Assembly: GCA_015501595.1 (NCBI GenBank)
Contig: JADNRX010000322.1
Location: 1-61,804 of the forward strand
Direction: 5' to 3'
DNA: 61,804 bases
Source: Hymenopellis radicata
Lineage: Eukaryota; Basidiomycota; Agaricomycetes; Agaricales; Physalacriaceae
Shown here: positions 11,346-21,632 of the stretch, in pieces
Layout: the number at the start of each line of letters is the position of its first letter
How positions within the stretch are numbered: the stretch's first letter is position 1
The notes under the pieces: model-generated
What the model saw: only the letters and a program-made list of their open reading frames with translations
What the model was told of the DNA's origin: nothing
Databases searched by the model: none
Translations under genes and position numbers: made by a program

Positions 11346-13173
11346 ATGAGCGCCATCCGCCTATGCTCCCTCTCCCAGCGGACGCCGAGATACTTTACGC
11401 GCCATGGCGCACTCTTCGTCCGTAGTGTTCACCGACGGTCGACTCTTCCATACCCCATTGAAAAGGGCCTTGGAAGGTTCCTACCACCACTGGCGCTCAA
11501 GCTCGTCGCGGTCGACTACCAGGATGGTCTATTAGAAAGGCTGAATGATGAGGCTCGAGGTGAGTTCTGCTGTACTTTCATTGCGCGTTTTAACGTCTCC
11601 ACACAGGCACCGAATACGAAAACATGACGGTCGTGGACACCGTGCTGAATGCTGTAACACAACCTACCCATGCGCTCACGTACAGCTATGCGAGTCTGGC
11701 GTTGAACAACCATTTCTTTCTTGACCATCTGGTACTTGCGCGCGTATTTTTCTGTCTTTGCGTTCCCTTTAACATTTGGTACAGAAACCGTTAGAAGGAG
11801 ATGCCAAGAACCACCAGGACAAAATAGACCCGGGCCTCCTTGCAAGTATAGGAACACATTATGACAGTGTTGCACGACTCAAGTCTGTGTTCTCTGCTGT
11901 CTCGCTCGAAGCGGACTATGCAGGATACGTCTGGCTGGTGACTGATAAATCCGGACGTCTTGCCGTCGTGTCCACCTCCGGCGCTGAATCTCTCGTAATC
12001 CAAGGCCGCTTCGTTAAATCACAAGACAGACCTCCCACTGAGATGGACATGTATACCGACGACCTACCAACATCTGATCCTTACTACGAGGACTGGCTGG
12101 AGGAAACTCAAACGCTTGACCCGCAAGGTGCGGCGCTTGACCGCGTAATGGCGCAAGTGCAAGCGGATGAGACTGGGGAATTGGCTGAGGCGGTTCTGGA
12201 GGAAATGGGCGAAGTTTTTCCGGAGGTGTTCCGGGAAGGCAAAGGCTTGGACTCATTGGACCCCGACCTGTTGAACCGACTTCTGGGAGTCCTGGAGTCG
12301 GAGACGGTTGCAGAAACCGGTACTCTCCCATCCGAAGACAGTCCTATCTTTGGCGAACGACATGCCTCTCCCTCTGACCAGAATACTGACTCACCGGAGA
12401 GTACTCTCCCGGCCGAAGAATACGTTCCTCCGTCCGATTGGGAGGACCCTCCTCCGCCCGATTTCCAGGAAATAAGCGAACTTTTTCCGGAGGAGGCGCG
12501 CTGGTTGTTCCGGGAAGGCAAAGGCTTGGACTCATTGGATCCCGACATGTCGAACCGACTTCTGGGAGTCCCGGAGTCGGAGAAGGCTGCAGAAACCGGT
12601 ACTCTCCCATCCGAAGACAGTTCTATCTATGGCGATGACGCCTCACCGGACAGTATTCTCCCGACCGAAGAATCCATTCCTCCGTCCGATTTACTACTAC
12701 CACCAACACCAGACAACCCTGATCAAGCCCTCGTGGAGGATGAGGAATATGAAGAGGACGAGGATGGGCTCGCCATCGAGGAGGATGAGGATGAGCTCAT
12801 CGAGGAGGATGAGGAATATGACGAGGAGGAGGAGGACGAGGAGGAGGAGTATGACGAGGAGGAGGAAGCGGAAGGGGTTGAGGAAACAGAGGATGAGAAT
12901 GGCGAGAGGTCACCGGAGGAAGAACAGGCGTATTGGGACAACAAGCGCCAAATGCTCAGAGCTCAAGTCCAGCAGTTAAAGGCAGAGCAGAAGGAATCAC
13001 TCTTGGACGGCATCATCTATCCTCTGTTCTGCGCGCCAGTGCACGAGCACGGGTGGATGAGCGCCGGATATGGTGTATTGGGGCAGGAGGAGTGGTTGAA
13101 GCAGTTTTGGACCGTCTTGGATTGGGAAAAGGTCTCAACGCGATACCGTGCAGTGACGCCTCGTCTACAGTAG
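11346..13173 (+). CDS. Mitochondrial small-subunit ribosomal protein, Fe/Mn-SOD-like (mS42/mS43 type)
   Basis: Structural mitoribosome protein derived from superoxide dismutase. Start MSAIRLCSLSQRTPRYFTRH at 11346 is Arg/Ser-rich, as expected for a mitochondrial presequence. Exon 1 joins over an intron at about 11,560-11,606 to GTEYENMTVVDTVLNAVTQP, then over a second intron (about 11,731-11,785) to KPLEGDAKNHQDKIDPGLL. Next comes the SOD-like core with VWLVTDKSGRLAVVSTSGAE, and the C-terminal part has APVHEHGWMSAGYGVLG and EEWLKQFWTVLDWEKVSTRY. Between the halves sits an unusual insert: a unit beginning REGKGLDSLDPD appears twice, 279 nt apart (from about 12,229 and 12,508), followed by a long Glu/Asp run (about 12,730-12,910). 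Metal-ligand His pairs of true SODs are not evident, fitting a ribosomal role. The frame is intact. Confidence 0.85.
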
Positions 13174-13767
13174 ACATTCAAAAGTTATATATCTAATGGC
13201 TATCTTTAATGCATATACACCACCCCCCGTCATACACATAAAACATTCCTAGCTTGTCGGAATTTCGCTGCCCCGTAAGGCGACTATCTGGGCTGGACAG
13301 AGCTCACGTAGGTTTCGTTCTGCGATGTGTGCATGCAAGGGAAACTTGGAAAGCGGTCCCAACAAGAACCTCCATGAAATACACTGGCATGAATTCGACG
13401 ATCCAGAGTCCACTGTCAGCTGGTCTTTCGAGGTAGACTAGAAGCTGGAGAGAGCGCAACTTGCAAACGTCACTCAAAGTACTGACGCGATAAAAGCTAG
13501 TACCCGGTGGCGTTTACTTTTGAGCGAGTTTCAAGCGTATTTCGTAGATCTTTATTTTCTTCATGGTTTTCCACGTTGAAAGCATGTCTGGTGGGTATAT
13601 CTTCGCAACGAAAGTAAAATAGATTCCTTCTGACTTCTCCGTTGTACGCTTCTCTAAGCAGAGGACCCCGGACTCGGATGGATAACAACCTTCGAATCTG
13701 TGGAACATTCATCAGTACAGTGTGGGGATCTTGATATTGAAGGCACTGACCCACAATCAATGTCTGA

Positions 13768-14085
13768 TCATAAAACGACTACATATGCGTCGTGTATCGT
13801 CACCTCAGGCTCGGTGCGTGCCACATCTCTAGCAGAATCGATGTTGTGGTACTGGGCACGCAAGTTCAGCGAGGATTTCCTCTTCTGAATTGGCCGTCTC
13901 TCGTTGGCCACACGCGTGCTCTTGTCAGAGTCAATGTTGTGATATTGGGCGCGCAAGTTCAGCGAGGATTTCCTCTTCTGAATTGGCCGTCTCTCGCCAG
14001 CCGCACGCGTGCTTTCGTTAGAGCGCGACTTGGGACTGCGGATGTGGAGGTATGTGATGTTGAAGTTGAGAGATGATGCGAACAT
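13768..14085 (-). CDS. Repeated 105-codon Arg/Lys-rich reading frame, copy A
   Basis: Starts MFASSLNFNITYLHIRS and contains two tandem 29-residue units built around ERRPIQKRKSSLNLRAQY. Four copies in the window keep this frame open with only whole-codon length changes, which argues for coding. It stops at a TGA that copy B lacks. A dyad and TATA box lie upstream. It is probably the first exon of an F-box-like gene whose 3' part is lost in this copy. No known domain recognised; the basic repeats could bind nucleic acid or act as a localisation signal, but that is a guess. Confidence 0.45.
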   Translation of the reverse strand: MFASSLNFNITYLHIRSPKSRSNESTRAAGERRPIQKRKSSLNLRAQYHNIDSDKSTRVANERRPIQKRKSSLNLRAQYHNIDSARDVARTEPEVTIHDAYVVVL

Positions 14086-14203
14086 AGTGAGATGATGTGT
14101 GTGGGTGTGGATGATAGGCAGTAAGGCTTTGCGTTAGGGACTCGATTGTTGTTGCAGCAGATCTAAAAAGTTGGTCTTTATAGAGGAGGACTGACAGCCT
14201 TTC

Positions 14204-14268
14204 GCGTCATAGGAGCTGTGAACTGTCTTTGTTTTCGCAGACAGTCTCTAGCAGGACCCCTATGACGC
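14204..14268 (-). promoter_or_regulatory. Promoter dyad, copy A
   Basis: Inverted repeat GCGTCATAGG...CCTATGACGC enclosing a second inverted pair ACTGTCT...AGACAGT around a short loop. It lies about 119 nt upstream of the ATG at 14085, just upstream of a minus-strand TATA box (CTATAAAGACC, about 14,175-14,185). The same arrangement recurs in the other copies. Confidence 0.6.
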
Positions 14269-15415
14269 ATGAAATGAGATGTCTTCGTAGACGATCGAAG
14301 CGAGCAGTCTATTGAGTCGGTTGGGCTCACCAGATATCTCGTATGCCACTAGTACTTCATGTCTTCCTTCGTTGTCGTTCGCAGTAGTGTCAGCCTAAGG
14401 CCGGCGTGCCTTTGAAGTAAGTCATTGCCGATGATTTGTTCAGGTGCCCCTTTGCTGCACCGACGCGTCCATGTCTAGATTATGAAACACTAGGCCAAGA
14501 CAATAGAGTGATACGAAGTTGGAGACGCACGGTAGGATCTCGAAGCGGTCAGAAGTTGGCAGCCCGCCCGCAATCATTCAGGAAGATGTAATGACGACCG
14601 CCTCACTGCCAGGAGGTACTTGGTCACTGGTACAACGTCGAACAAAGGTCCCACCGCGGCCTACACGTACAACTACTGACTCGTGATTCCCGTAGTATTG
14701 TTACATGCCAATGCGCGCCCGCCTAGTTTCAATTGAGAAAGTCAAGCTGAGAGTAGTCCTTCTACCGCACACAATGAACGGCCGATCGTAATCGCGTAGA
14801 CTCGGAGTGCATGGCGAGCATGATGGCTCAAGAAAGGTTATAGCTCTAGTCTTTGTCCTCGACGTTTTGGAACCCCACCAGAGCATCTTAGGATTTCTAT
14901 GACTCATCGTCCTCGGGATCCGTACTGTCTGCTGTTAATTTGCCAGAGTTCCTCGATGATGACGATTATTAAGAGCTCGAGCGGAAGAGAGAGCATCTGT
15001 TCAAGGCGTCTAGAGGTGCATGGTGGTAAAGGTCTAAGTTGTCGGAAATGGCCGAACTGCACGACCGGCACTTTGACCGCGTCCCACACCTTGTCTTCGC
15101 TTTCTAAGGACCTGAATGCGTCCTCGAGGTGCATACACGTCTAGACATGACAGAGCACACGTAGGTTTCGTTCTACGAAGTTGTGCAATGTGGGGAAACT
15201 TACAAAGCGGTCGTTGGAAACCCAACAGAAGCCTCCATGAAGTACATGAATTCGACGATCCACTGTCAGCCGGTCTTTGGAGGTACAGTAAGTAGACTTA
15301 GAGAGAGTGCAACTCGCGAACGTCACTTAGAGTACTGACGTGATAAAAGCTACCTGGTGGTGTTTGCCCTTGAGCTCAGAGCAAGTCTCAAGCATACTTT
15401 AACGTTTGTAGATCT

Positions 15416-15943
15416 TTATTTTTCTTTATGCAAGTGTATTATAGTCTCCAGATTTAAAACACGTCTGGTGGGTATATTTTCGCAACGAAAGCAAGATGGA
15501 TTCCTGTACGCTTCTCTAAGGATAGGACCCTGCCGAGGGATAAAAACCTTCGAATCTGCGGAACATTCATCAGTACAACGTGGAGATTTTGACAATGAAG
15601 GCACTGACCCACAATCAGTGTCAGACAATAAAACGACTACATATGCGTCGTGTATCATCACCTCAGGTTCGGTGCGTGCCACATCTCTAGCAGAGTCGAT
15701 GTTGTAATATTGGGCACGTAAGTTCAGCGAGGATTTCCTCTTCTGAATTGGCCGTCTCTCGTTGGCCACACGCGTGCTCTTGTTAAAGTCGATGTTGTGA
15801 TACTGCGCACGCAAGTTCAGCGAGGATTTCCTCTTCTGAATTGGCCGTCTCTCGCCAGCCGCACGCGTGCTTTCGTTGGGGCGCGACTTGTGACTGCGGA
15901 TGTGGAGGTGTGTGATGGTGAAGTTGAGAGATGATGCGAACAT
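15416..15943 (-). CDS. Repeated Arg/Lys-rich reading frame, copy B (extended)
   Basis: Same start and tandem units as the other copies, here 175 codons because the position of the TGA stop reads TTG (VVVLLSDTDCGSV). The extension continues with SLSKSPRCTDECSADSKV. In the other copies this extension is visible after the stop, which suggests either read-through of a true exon in B or an intron there. The TATA box of this copy is altered (CTTAAAGG instead of CTATAAAG), so it may be silent. Confidence 0.4.
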   Translation of the reverse strand: MFASSLNFTITHLHIRSHKSRPNESTRAAGERRPIQKRKSSLNLRAQYHNIDFNKSTRVANERRPIQKRKSSLNLRAQYYNIDSARDVARTEPEVMIHDAYVVVLLSDTDCGSVPSLSKSPRCTDECSADSKVFIPRQGPILREAYRNPSCFRCENIPTRRVLNLETIIHLHKEK

Positions 15944-16054
15944 AGTGAGATGATGTGTGTGCGTGTAGATGATAGGCCGTAAGGCTTGGTGTAAGAACTC
16001 GAATGTTGTTGTATCAGTTCTGAAAAACGGCCTTTAAGAGGTGGACAGCCTTTG

Positions 16055-16128
16055 GCGTCATAGGAGGATTTTGGACTGTGAACTGTCTTTGTTTTCGCAG
16101 ACAGTCTCTAGCAGGACTCCTATGACGC
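16055..16128 (-). promoter_or_regulatory. Promoter dyad, copy B
   Basis: Here the outer arms pair over 12 bases without mismatch (GCGTCATAGGAG and CTCCTATGACGC), with the same inner pair ACTGTCT/AGACAGT. The loop side carries about nine extra bases compared with copies A, C and D, yet the arms are kept. Confidence 0.6.
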
Positions 16129-16514
16129 ATGAAATGAGATGTCTTCGTAGACGATCGGAGCAACCAAGCAGTCTATTGATCGGACGGTTTGAGCCGGAGA
16201 CCACCACCTGGAGTAACTAAAGTGAACAAGACCCGGTCCCCAAAGAGAGTCGGTACTAGCCATTGAAGAGCATTGGACTACGGGCCTAGTGGTACTCGGC
16301 ATTCAGCGATTTCAACTTGCCCTTTGAGGCCTCTCCGTCTACGTAACCCTAGTCAGCAGCTGAAAGAGTTACAAAGAAAACACTCAACTCTGGCTATCGG
16401 AATGAACCCTGATGAGAATTCCATGGGTTGTAGCAACGAGAGAGGGCACGCACTACGCATTACTACAATCAAACATCTGCATAGCCGCCCCGACCATGTC
16501 ACCGAGAATAGGCG

Positions 16515-16775
16515 CCATTTGAGGGGAACCTGTATATATGTGCCGTGAAGTACCACGTCGTACAAAAGAGCGACTAACCAGCGTGTCGTTACTGTACGAG
16601 GATCCTCCGCCTGAACGTATGCGTGATAGCGAAGCCAGCGTGTCGATTCTGATCTCCCAAAACCGGGACACTCGGATGCTCACACAAATGAATGTATCGT
16701 AACGCTGGGCAACGAGCCTATGGAAGTGGACCGTCGACGCCAGGACGAGGAATCATTCATCGCGTCGCGTCGATC
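16515..16775. repeat. Diverged copy of 10,780-11,030
   Basis: Shares a string such as GTACGAGGATCC with flanking CCTGAACGTATGCGTGATA, and the minus-strand reading SLSRIRSGGGSSYSNDTLVS, with the unresolved membrane-like frame at 10.2-11.3 kb. It looks like a relic of the same gene family. No complete gene is visible at 16.2-17.1 kb otherwise. Confidence 0.6.
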
Positions 16776-16928
16776 AATTCCGGCCGTCTTCACTGAGCCT
16801 GTGCATCTGATTTAACAGTGCACTGTTCAGCTCCACTGCAGGACCCGAAATAAATTTCGCAAGTAGAGAAGTATGAGTGTTGGATCAGGTTGAATGCAGA
16901 GGCGGCTACAAGTGTGTTGATTCGCAGG

Positions 16929-17040
16929 GCATCAGGAAAAACCTCGGAGGGCCATAGGACGTAGTATGGTAGTTTCGGATGCTAGGACTGTTCGAGTCTA
17001 GCTCGGAAGCGCTTCCTAGGTCCCTTGGTTTTCCTGATGC
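16929..17040. repeat. Short inverted-repeat element
   Basis: Ends are GCATCAGGAAAAACC and GGTTTTCCTGATGC, complementary over 14 bases apart from one extra A, enclosing about 85 bp. It sits at the edge of the rearranged GH5 fragment. Could be a small MITE-like relic; no target-site duplication was confirmed. Confidence 0.4.
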
Positions 17041-17104
17041 TGTTAGTGGTGTAGAAGCTGTCGAATCACTTCCGAGGCCTTCGGCACTTTTTTGGTAGCA
17101 CCAG

Positions 17105-17445
17105 TAGCTCTCAACCCGGGTCCATCAAATTCGACAACGGCGTGGGTTTCTCTTTGAGCGTACATGTGCTGGCCGGTTCTTCTGGACATACAAAAAGGGC
17201 GAAGGCTGGGATAACGGTTGGAGTTTCCGCGATGTGCGGCTGAGCGAGGTTCTCCCTGCCTGGCTCGGGGGCTTGCGTGGACGTATTCCTGTCAATGCGG
17301 CTGATCAGCACAGACGCGCGCTCAAAGTCAAGGTAGTGAAACCTCCTGCTCTGACCATGCTCTTGAGAGTGACTTTTTCGATGGTTTCTAGCTGCTCATA
17401 GTGCCTGGTGGGATCAGCACCCAGGACAGTATGATCACGAGCGGT
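17105..17445 (+). pseudogene. GH5 glucanase fragment
   Basis: Near-copy of the GH5 gene at about 35,035-35,395, covering the stretch from NPGSIKFDN through the helix GWFFWTYKKGEGWDNGWSF (with changes) and into the following exon. It ends abruptly at 17,445 at the same place where the second fragment (19,975-20,262, opposite strand) begins in the parent gene. It keeps a run of five Gs at 17,267-17,271 where the parent has four. Confidence 0.85.
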
Positions 17446-17461
17446 AGGACCCCAGCCTCCT

Positions 17462-18125
17462 CCGACCAACCGTCGCGGAACTCCTTTGAGCGTCTCAAGA
17501 CGAACCTCTTAGAAGCCCCTCAAGACCACGACGACGCCAAGGATCAGGTGTGTGCCATCTGTGTAGCCGACACCTTCATGTCCCATATAAGTTCGTACTA
17601 CTACTAGTTTCGTACTAGGCCCTGACTACCTTGAAACACTTTTGAACTACTTTTGATGACTTTGACATTGCAGCGCGACTACGCTGCCTCCGTACTGGCG
17701 GTACTCCAAACCTTCGGCTATGACATCGAAAAGATCAACGGTGCCAAAGTTCACTCGCTCTTCAATGTCATGACCTTGCAGGCCGACAGGCGCGACTGGT
17801 TTGACCGTCTTGAAATGTGGTTTGAGAAGCTTGTGCGTATCACACAAATATCCTATCCGACAGTCTTTCTGACTTTGATATAAGGGATAAAGCCGCTACA
17901 AAGTTTGCTCGAATAAGAGAGGACATAAGCTACCGCACCCCGAAATTACCTTCACACTCCAGATCCCGAACATCTCCCTGTCCCATCTGCAGATTTACTG
18001 AAGCTCCACGCCGTGTGCTGCAAGGTGGCCCACCTTTCAGGTGCAGGGCAATATATTGAGAAAATCTGGCGTGATGCGGAAGACCTAGGTGTACTAGCAG
18101 AGGATGGAGGATCGCGACTGTCCAG
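17462..18125 (+). pseudogene. HNH-endonuclease-domain protein, partial
   Basis: Two joined exons match the fungal HNH_2-type family: AASVLAVLQTFGYDIEKING, AKVHSLFNVMTLQADRRDWF, DRLEMWFEKL, then after an intron PDPEHLPVPSADLLKLHAVC and CCKVAHLSGAGQYIEKIWRD ending near LAEDGGS. The Cys-rich N-terminal part with the first zinc/HNH residues is reduced to KDQVCAICVADTF, so catalysis is doubtful. It lies right next to the GH5 breakpoint and is probably a carried-along remnant. Confidence 0.65.
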
Positions 18126-18454
18126 TGTCGCGCTTCTGGGAATCTAAGTGCACGTGAAACTGAGTTGAAGCCGAAGCGGTCGCCTTCCGGAGGCCTAGCC
18201 GGGCTACGGCCATGGATTTTGCACGGCGATTATGGGATTTAAAGCTCGTCAGAACGAGATTTGCTGTCAGATCAAGTACTGTACAGGAGAAAAGACGGTT
18301 ATCGGTCACTGGGTCAAGCAGTCCAGAACGGATACGCAATGAGTTCCATGCGTTACGCCCAAGAGTTCAATACAATACTTACGCCACAAAAATACACTAG
18401 AACCACTGCTTCCCGGGGATGTGCTCGTTCGACGGCGCTTGACCTGAATTTCAC

Positions 18455-18462
18455 TATAAAAG
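18455..18462 (+). promoter_or_regulatory. TATA box of Y3-like gene 1
   Basis: TATAAAAG in a conserved context (CACTATAAAAGCCAGTCGGT) about 95 nt before the start codon; the same string precedes all three Y3-like genes. Confidence 0.7.
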
Positions 18463-18549
18463 CCAGTCGGTACACTCCCCAACTTCATTACTTGAGGCAT
18501 ATCAAGTAGTATCCCAAAGACTTCTTCTGCGCAAACTACTGTCGATATC

Positions 18550-19455
18550 ATGAAGCTCTCTATCTCTGGTCTCGTCGCCGTCGCCATGGCCATCGCAGCT
18601 CCAACCTATGCAGCTGTTGTAGCCCGCGTTGACGATACTCCTGCCAAAGTAAGTGTGATCCATCACAGGAATAGATTTGGTGCTGAGCTTCTTCTGATAG
18701 TGGTTGAGCATTGAACAAGGAATCAGTAAGTGCACCGATGCCCCGATGCGACGCACACTTACGGTTCAATAATCCGTCTAGCATACGAGAATAGTACCGC
18801 TTTGGTCCCGCGTGCCGGCACTGGTAAGGTCGCCTCCTCTATTTCTTATATTCTCTCATGAGGAGGCCAGAGGTTGTCCACTGCTACGGATTCGGCACGA
18901 AGGTCAGTGATTACCGCTCAGGTAGTTACACTCTAGCTGACAATTCTCATTAGGCGGACCGCGCCCCGCTCGTATCAGTAATTGACGACTGGTGTGGGTG
19001 TGTACATGTCTAGTCCCCATCGCTGGTTCAAGCTGATATTCTGGGTAGAAGGGTGATAGGCACCAGAGTGACAAACGGACAAACCGTTTGGGTCGGTCAG
19101 AATTCTCCCCTCATCACACCTCTTCTAATACGCCCATCAGGCCCGGTACAACTACGGGACCTTCACTGTTCTTGTCAGTGCTCAAGCCATCAACGGGTAT
19201 GTTATCAATTTTATGTACTGTGTAAGCCATTGTTTGACTGGAGCCAAGCGGCAACTGGGTTATTGACGGAAATTGCAACCGACTCCTCCGTCTTCCCGTC
19301 GATGGGTGCAATACTGGCGGAGTGAACGGAAAACAAGTGAGTGTGTATAAGAATATATTCCGCGTTACTGACTAGGTTCGAAACAGGGAGGATACGAAAC
19401 CGACCTCTACGGACAGTGGCGTACTGATCCCGGCTCCAACGGCTCGGATGTGTGA
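18550..19455 (+). CDS. Secreted Y3-like (glycan-binding type) protein, copy 1
   Basis: Small secreted protein. Start MKLSISGLVAVAMAIAAPTY at 18550 is a clear signal peptide. Eight or so short exons join to WLSIEQGITYENSTALVPRA, CYGFGTKADRAPLVSVIDDW, VIGTRVTNGQTVW, ARYNYGTFTVLVSAQAING, NWVIDGNCNRLLRLPVDGCN, TGGVNGKQGGYETDLYGQWR, ending DPGSNGSDV. The CNTGGVNGKQGGY block is what suggests the Y3 glycan-binding family of mushrooms; I am moderately sure of that name. The TGA at 19453-19455 overlaps a good donor (GT|GTGAGT); splicing to an AG near 19,564 would give ...GSDVTWNCGSRSS instead, ending near 19,640. Two close relatives lie at 36.2-37.1 and 39.5-40.4 kb. Confidence 0.75.
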
Positions 19456-19837
19456 GTATGGAAAGAGAGGACATTTGTCCCAGCGAAGGCGAAGTCGGTG
19501 CTGTGGTTTTGTGGTAGCACAGCTTCAATGTTCTCTGTTCAACAACATATGCTTTTATTTACAGAACTTGGAATTGCGGGAGTCGCAGTAGTCTGCCCTT
19601 GAATGCTGCACCCAGTTCAAAAGAGGAAATGTGGCACTAGAGTCTTTTTCTTGGTTAAATTGCATGGAACGAGCTGTATCGTAAGAGATGCACCACCTTC
19701 ATTGCTCGTTCGCCCCCGTTCCTGCGCCTCCTCTTAAGGCTGCAAGATGGCTAGGTGCGCCACAGGTCCACGACGTGATGGTAGCGCACTTGCAAGACGG
19801 CCATTTTTCGCAAACACGACGTTTCATTGTTACGACT

Positions 19838-19965
19838 GATCGGTCTTCGCGACTGAGCAGGCCCCAGGCGTCCTTTCACACTCAGTGGCCTGAAACGGAA
19901 GCGTCGGAGACTCGGACCGTTCTTTGACAGCTTCTACGCGTCTGCTGTGCCAAGTCTTGCATAGT
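19838..19965 (+). pseudogene. Alpha/beta hydrolase fragment
   Basis: About 130 bp matching the middle of the hydrolase genes at 31.3 and 41.9 kb (plus-strand reading includes PQASFHTQWP and the run DSFYASAVPSL after a frame change). No start, nucleophile elbow or C-terminus is present. It is part of the inverted duplicate block shared with 35.4-37.2 kb. Confidence 0.7.
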
Positions 19966-19974
19966 AGGAACAAA

Positions 19975-20262
19975 AATGTTATCCTTTCTTCTTACTATTG
20001 ATGCTGTATTAACAGTAATGCTGCGCATAATCCTCGCGTGCAGCAGCCACTCCCTGATTAAATCCATGCTCTGCAATCCTTCAGTCAAACCCCTCCCACC
20101 TCCAAGGCAAAAAAGAGCACACGTACGGAACTCCCAATAACCATCCCCACTTCTGCGGTGCGCCCACTCACTTTTGAATCCAATCTCTGGAGCTGGAGCA
20201 CCAACGGGCACGGAGCGGAGGAATGCATAGGAATCACCCCATCCTCCCGCAAATCCACCCTT
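19975..20262 (-). pseudogene. GH5 glucanase 3'-end fragment
   Basis: Minus-strand copy of the last two exons of the GH5 gene (parent 35,400-35,650), including PVGAPAPEIGFKSEW, RRSGDGYWEF and the final exon. It begins where the fragment at 17,445 stops, so together the two fragments make one GH5 3' half pulled apart by an inversion. Confidence 0.8.
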
Positions 20263-20385
20263 GAACTTCTTGACTGGGAGGGCTTAAGGCGAAGTTGATC
20301 ACAGAGGGAAAGCACTTACTTACAGGGAACAATAAAATAGGTGATGGCCAAGCCCGGAGAGTTTGTGGAAGTCCTGTCCGCACGA

Positions 20386-20727
20386 CTAGATGACTTTGAC
20401 AACTTCGCCAAGTGTACCCGGGCGAGCAGTTGTATGGAGAATAAGGTACCCAAGAACTCGCGCATGAAGCAGCGCGCTCAGGTCGTCGCGCGCGTCGGCC
20501 CAATTTTGGAAGGTGAGACAAACATTATATGCGCTGACAACGTTGGCCATCATCGCGTCTAAACGGGTGTTCGCGAGAGGAGGAAGTGCAGTCATGGTGA
20601 AAGCACGGAGATGATTGTTATCGTCGAGGATGCTAACCAAGCTAAGTGATGACGCGTGACGAGGAATGCGACCGGTGGTACTGAGTGGTTTGGGAACGGG
20701 CGAGACGGTTTCCGTGAAAGACGCCAC
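20386..20727 (-). CDS. Hypothetical reading frame between duplicated blocks
   Basis: A 113-codon frame starting MASFTETVSPVPKPLSTTGR with a plausible protein composition (includes ANTRLDAMMANVVSAYNVCL). No family recognised and no matching upstream or downstream exon was found. It may be an exon of a lost gene. Confidence 0.25.
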   Translation of the reverse strand: MASFTETVSPVPKPLSTTGRIPRHASSLSLVSILDDNNHLRAFTMTALPPLANTRLDAMMANVVSAYNVCLTFQNWADARDDLSALLHARVLGYLILHTTARPGTLGEVVKVI

Positions 20728-21127
20728 ACCATTCTTGCATCAGGTCACAAGCCAGACAATTTCACATGGGCGGACTAGTGACTACCAACACCTGGTACTT
20801 CGAGGTAGACTTGGAAGCTGGAGAAAGCAAGAGGAGAGACACTTACATAAGACGTGATAAAAAAAGTTACCCGGTGGCGTTTACTTTCGAACAAACATAT
20901 TTTTGTAGATCTTTATTTGCTTTATACAAGTGTATCATAGTCTTCCAGATTAAAACCATGTCTGATGGGTATATCTTCACAACGAAAGTAACATGGGTCC
21001 TTGTTGTACACTTCTCTAAGCAGAACCCCGGACTCGGAGGGATAACAACCTTCGAATCTGCGGAACATTCATCAGTACAATGTTGGGATTTTGACAATGA
21101 AGGCACTGACCCACAGTCAATGTCAGA

Positions 21128-21448
21128 TCATAAAACGACTACATATGCGTCGTGTATCGTCACCTCACTGGGTTCGGTGCGTGCCACATCTCTAGCAGAC
21201 TCGATGTTGAGATACTGGGCACGCAAGTTCAGCGAGGATTTCCTCTTCTGAATTGGCCGTCTCTCGTTGGCCACACGCGTGCTCTTGTTAGAGTCAATGT
21301 TGCGATACTGCGCGCGCAAGTTCAGCGAGGATTTCCTCTTCTGAATTGGCCGTCTCTCGCCAGCCGCACGCGTGCTTTCGTTAGAGAGCGACTTGAGACT
21401 GCGGATGTGGACGTGTGTGATGGTGAAGTTGAGAGATGATGCGAACAT
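21128..21448 (-). CDS. Repeated Arg/Lys-rich reading frame, copy C
   Basis: Starts MFASSLNFTITHVHIRS; 106 codons with two units around ERRPIQKRKSSLNLRAQY. It has one extra Ser codon (EPSEV) shared with copy D, absent from A and B: an in-frame three-base difference. Same TGA stop as A and D. Function unknown. Confidence 0.45.
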   Translation of the reverse strand: MFASSLNFTITHVHIRSLKSLSNESTRAAGERRPIQKRKSSLNLRAQYRNIDSNKSTRVANERRPIQKRKSSLNLRAQYLNIESARDVARTEPSEVTIHDAYVVVL

Positions 21449-21567
21449 AGTGAGATGATGTGTGTCGGTGTAGATGATAGGCAGTAAGGCTTTGCGTTAA
21501 AGACTCGATTGTTGTTAGAGCAGATCTAAAAAGTTGGTCTTTATAGAGGAGGACTGGACAGCCTTTC

Positions 21568-21632
21568 GCGTCATAGGAGCTGTGAACTGTCTTTGTTTTC
21601 GCAGACAGTCTCTAGCAGGACCCCTATGACGC
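21568..21632 (-). promoter_or_regulatory. Promoter dyad, copy C
   Basis: Same arms (GCGTCATAGG / CCTATGACGC) and inner pair as copy A, about 120 nt upstream of the ATG at 21448, followed by the TATA box CTATAAAGACC near 21,536-21,546. Confidence 0.6.

Larger units (their letters stand above)
13255..14760 (-). repeat. Dispersed module, copy A (5' part of F-box-like family)
   Basis: Closely similar to 14,888-16,170 (B), 20,780-22,064 (C) and the 5' part of the gene at 23.6-25.98 kb (D). Read on the minus strand it holds an upstream region, a dyad, a TATA box, a 105-codon frame, and a middle segment. The F-box-like part present in B and D is missing, so this copy is truncated at its 3' end near 13,255. 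The conserved upstream part reaches to about 14,755, where similarity to C ends. Confidence 0.8.
14888..16170 (-). repeat. Dispersed module, copy B, with F-box-like segment
   Basis: Same module as copy A but retaining the segment MHLEDAFRSLESEDKVWDAV through LSLPLELLIIVIIEELW (about 14,940-15,134), which resembles an F-box N-terminal helix (LPxELxxxIIxxL). Compared with the long copy at 24.2-25.5 kb it has lost about 170 bp around 14,925 that should follow the F-box. The upstream side breaks off near 16,165, earlier than in the other copies. Confidence 0.75.
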
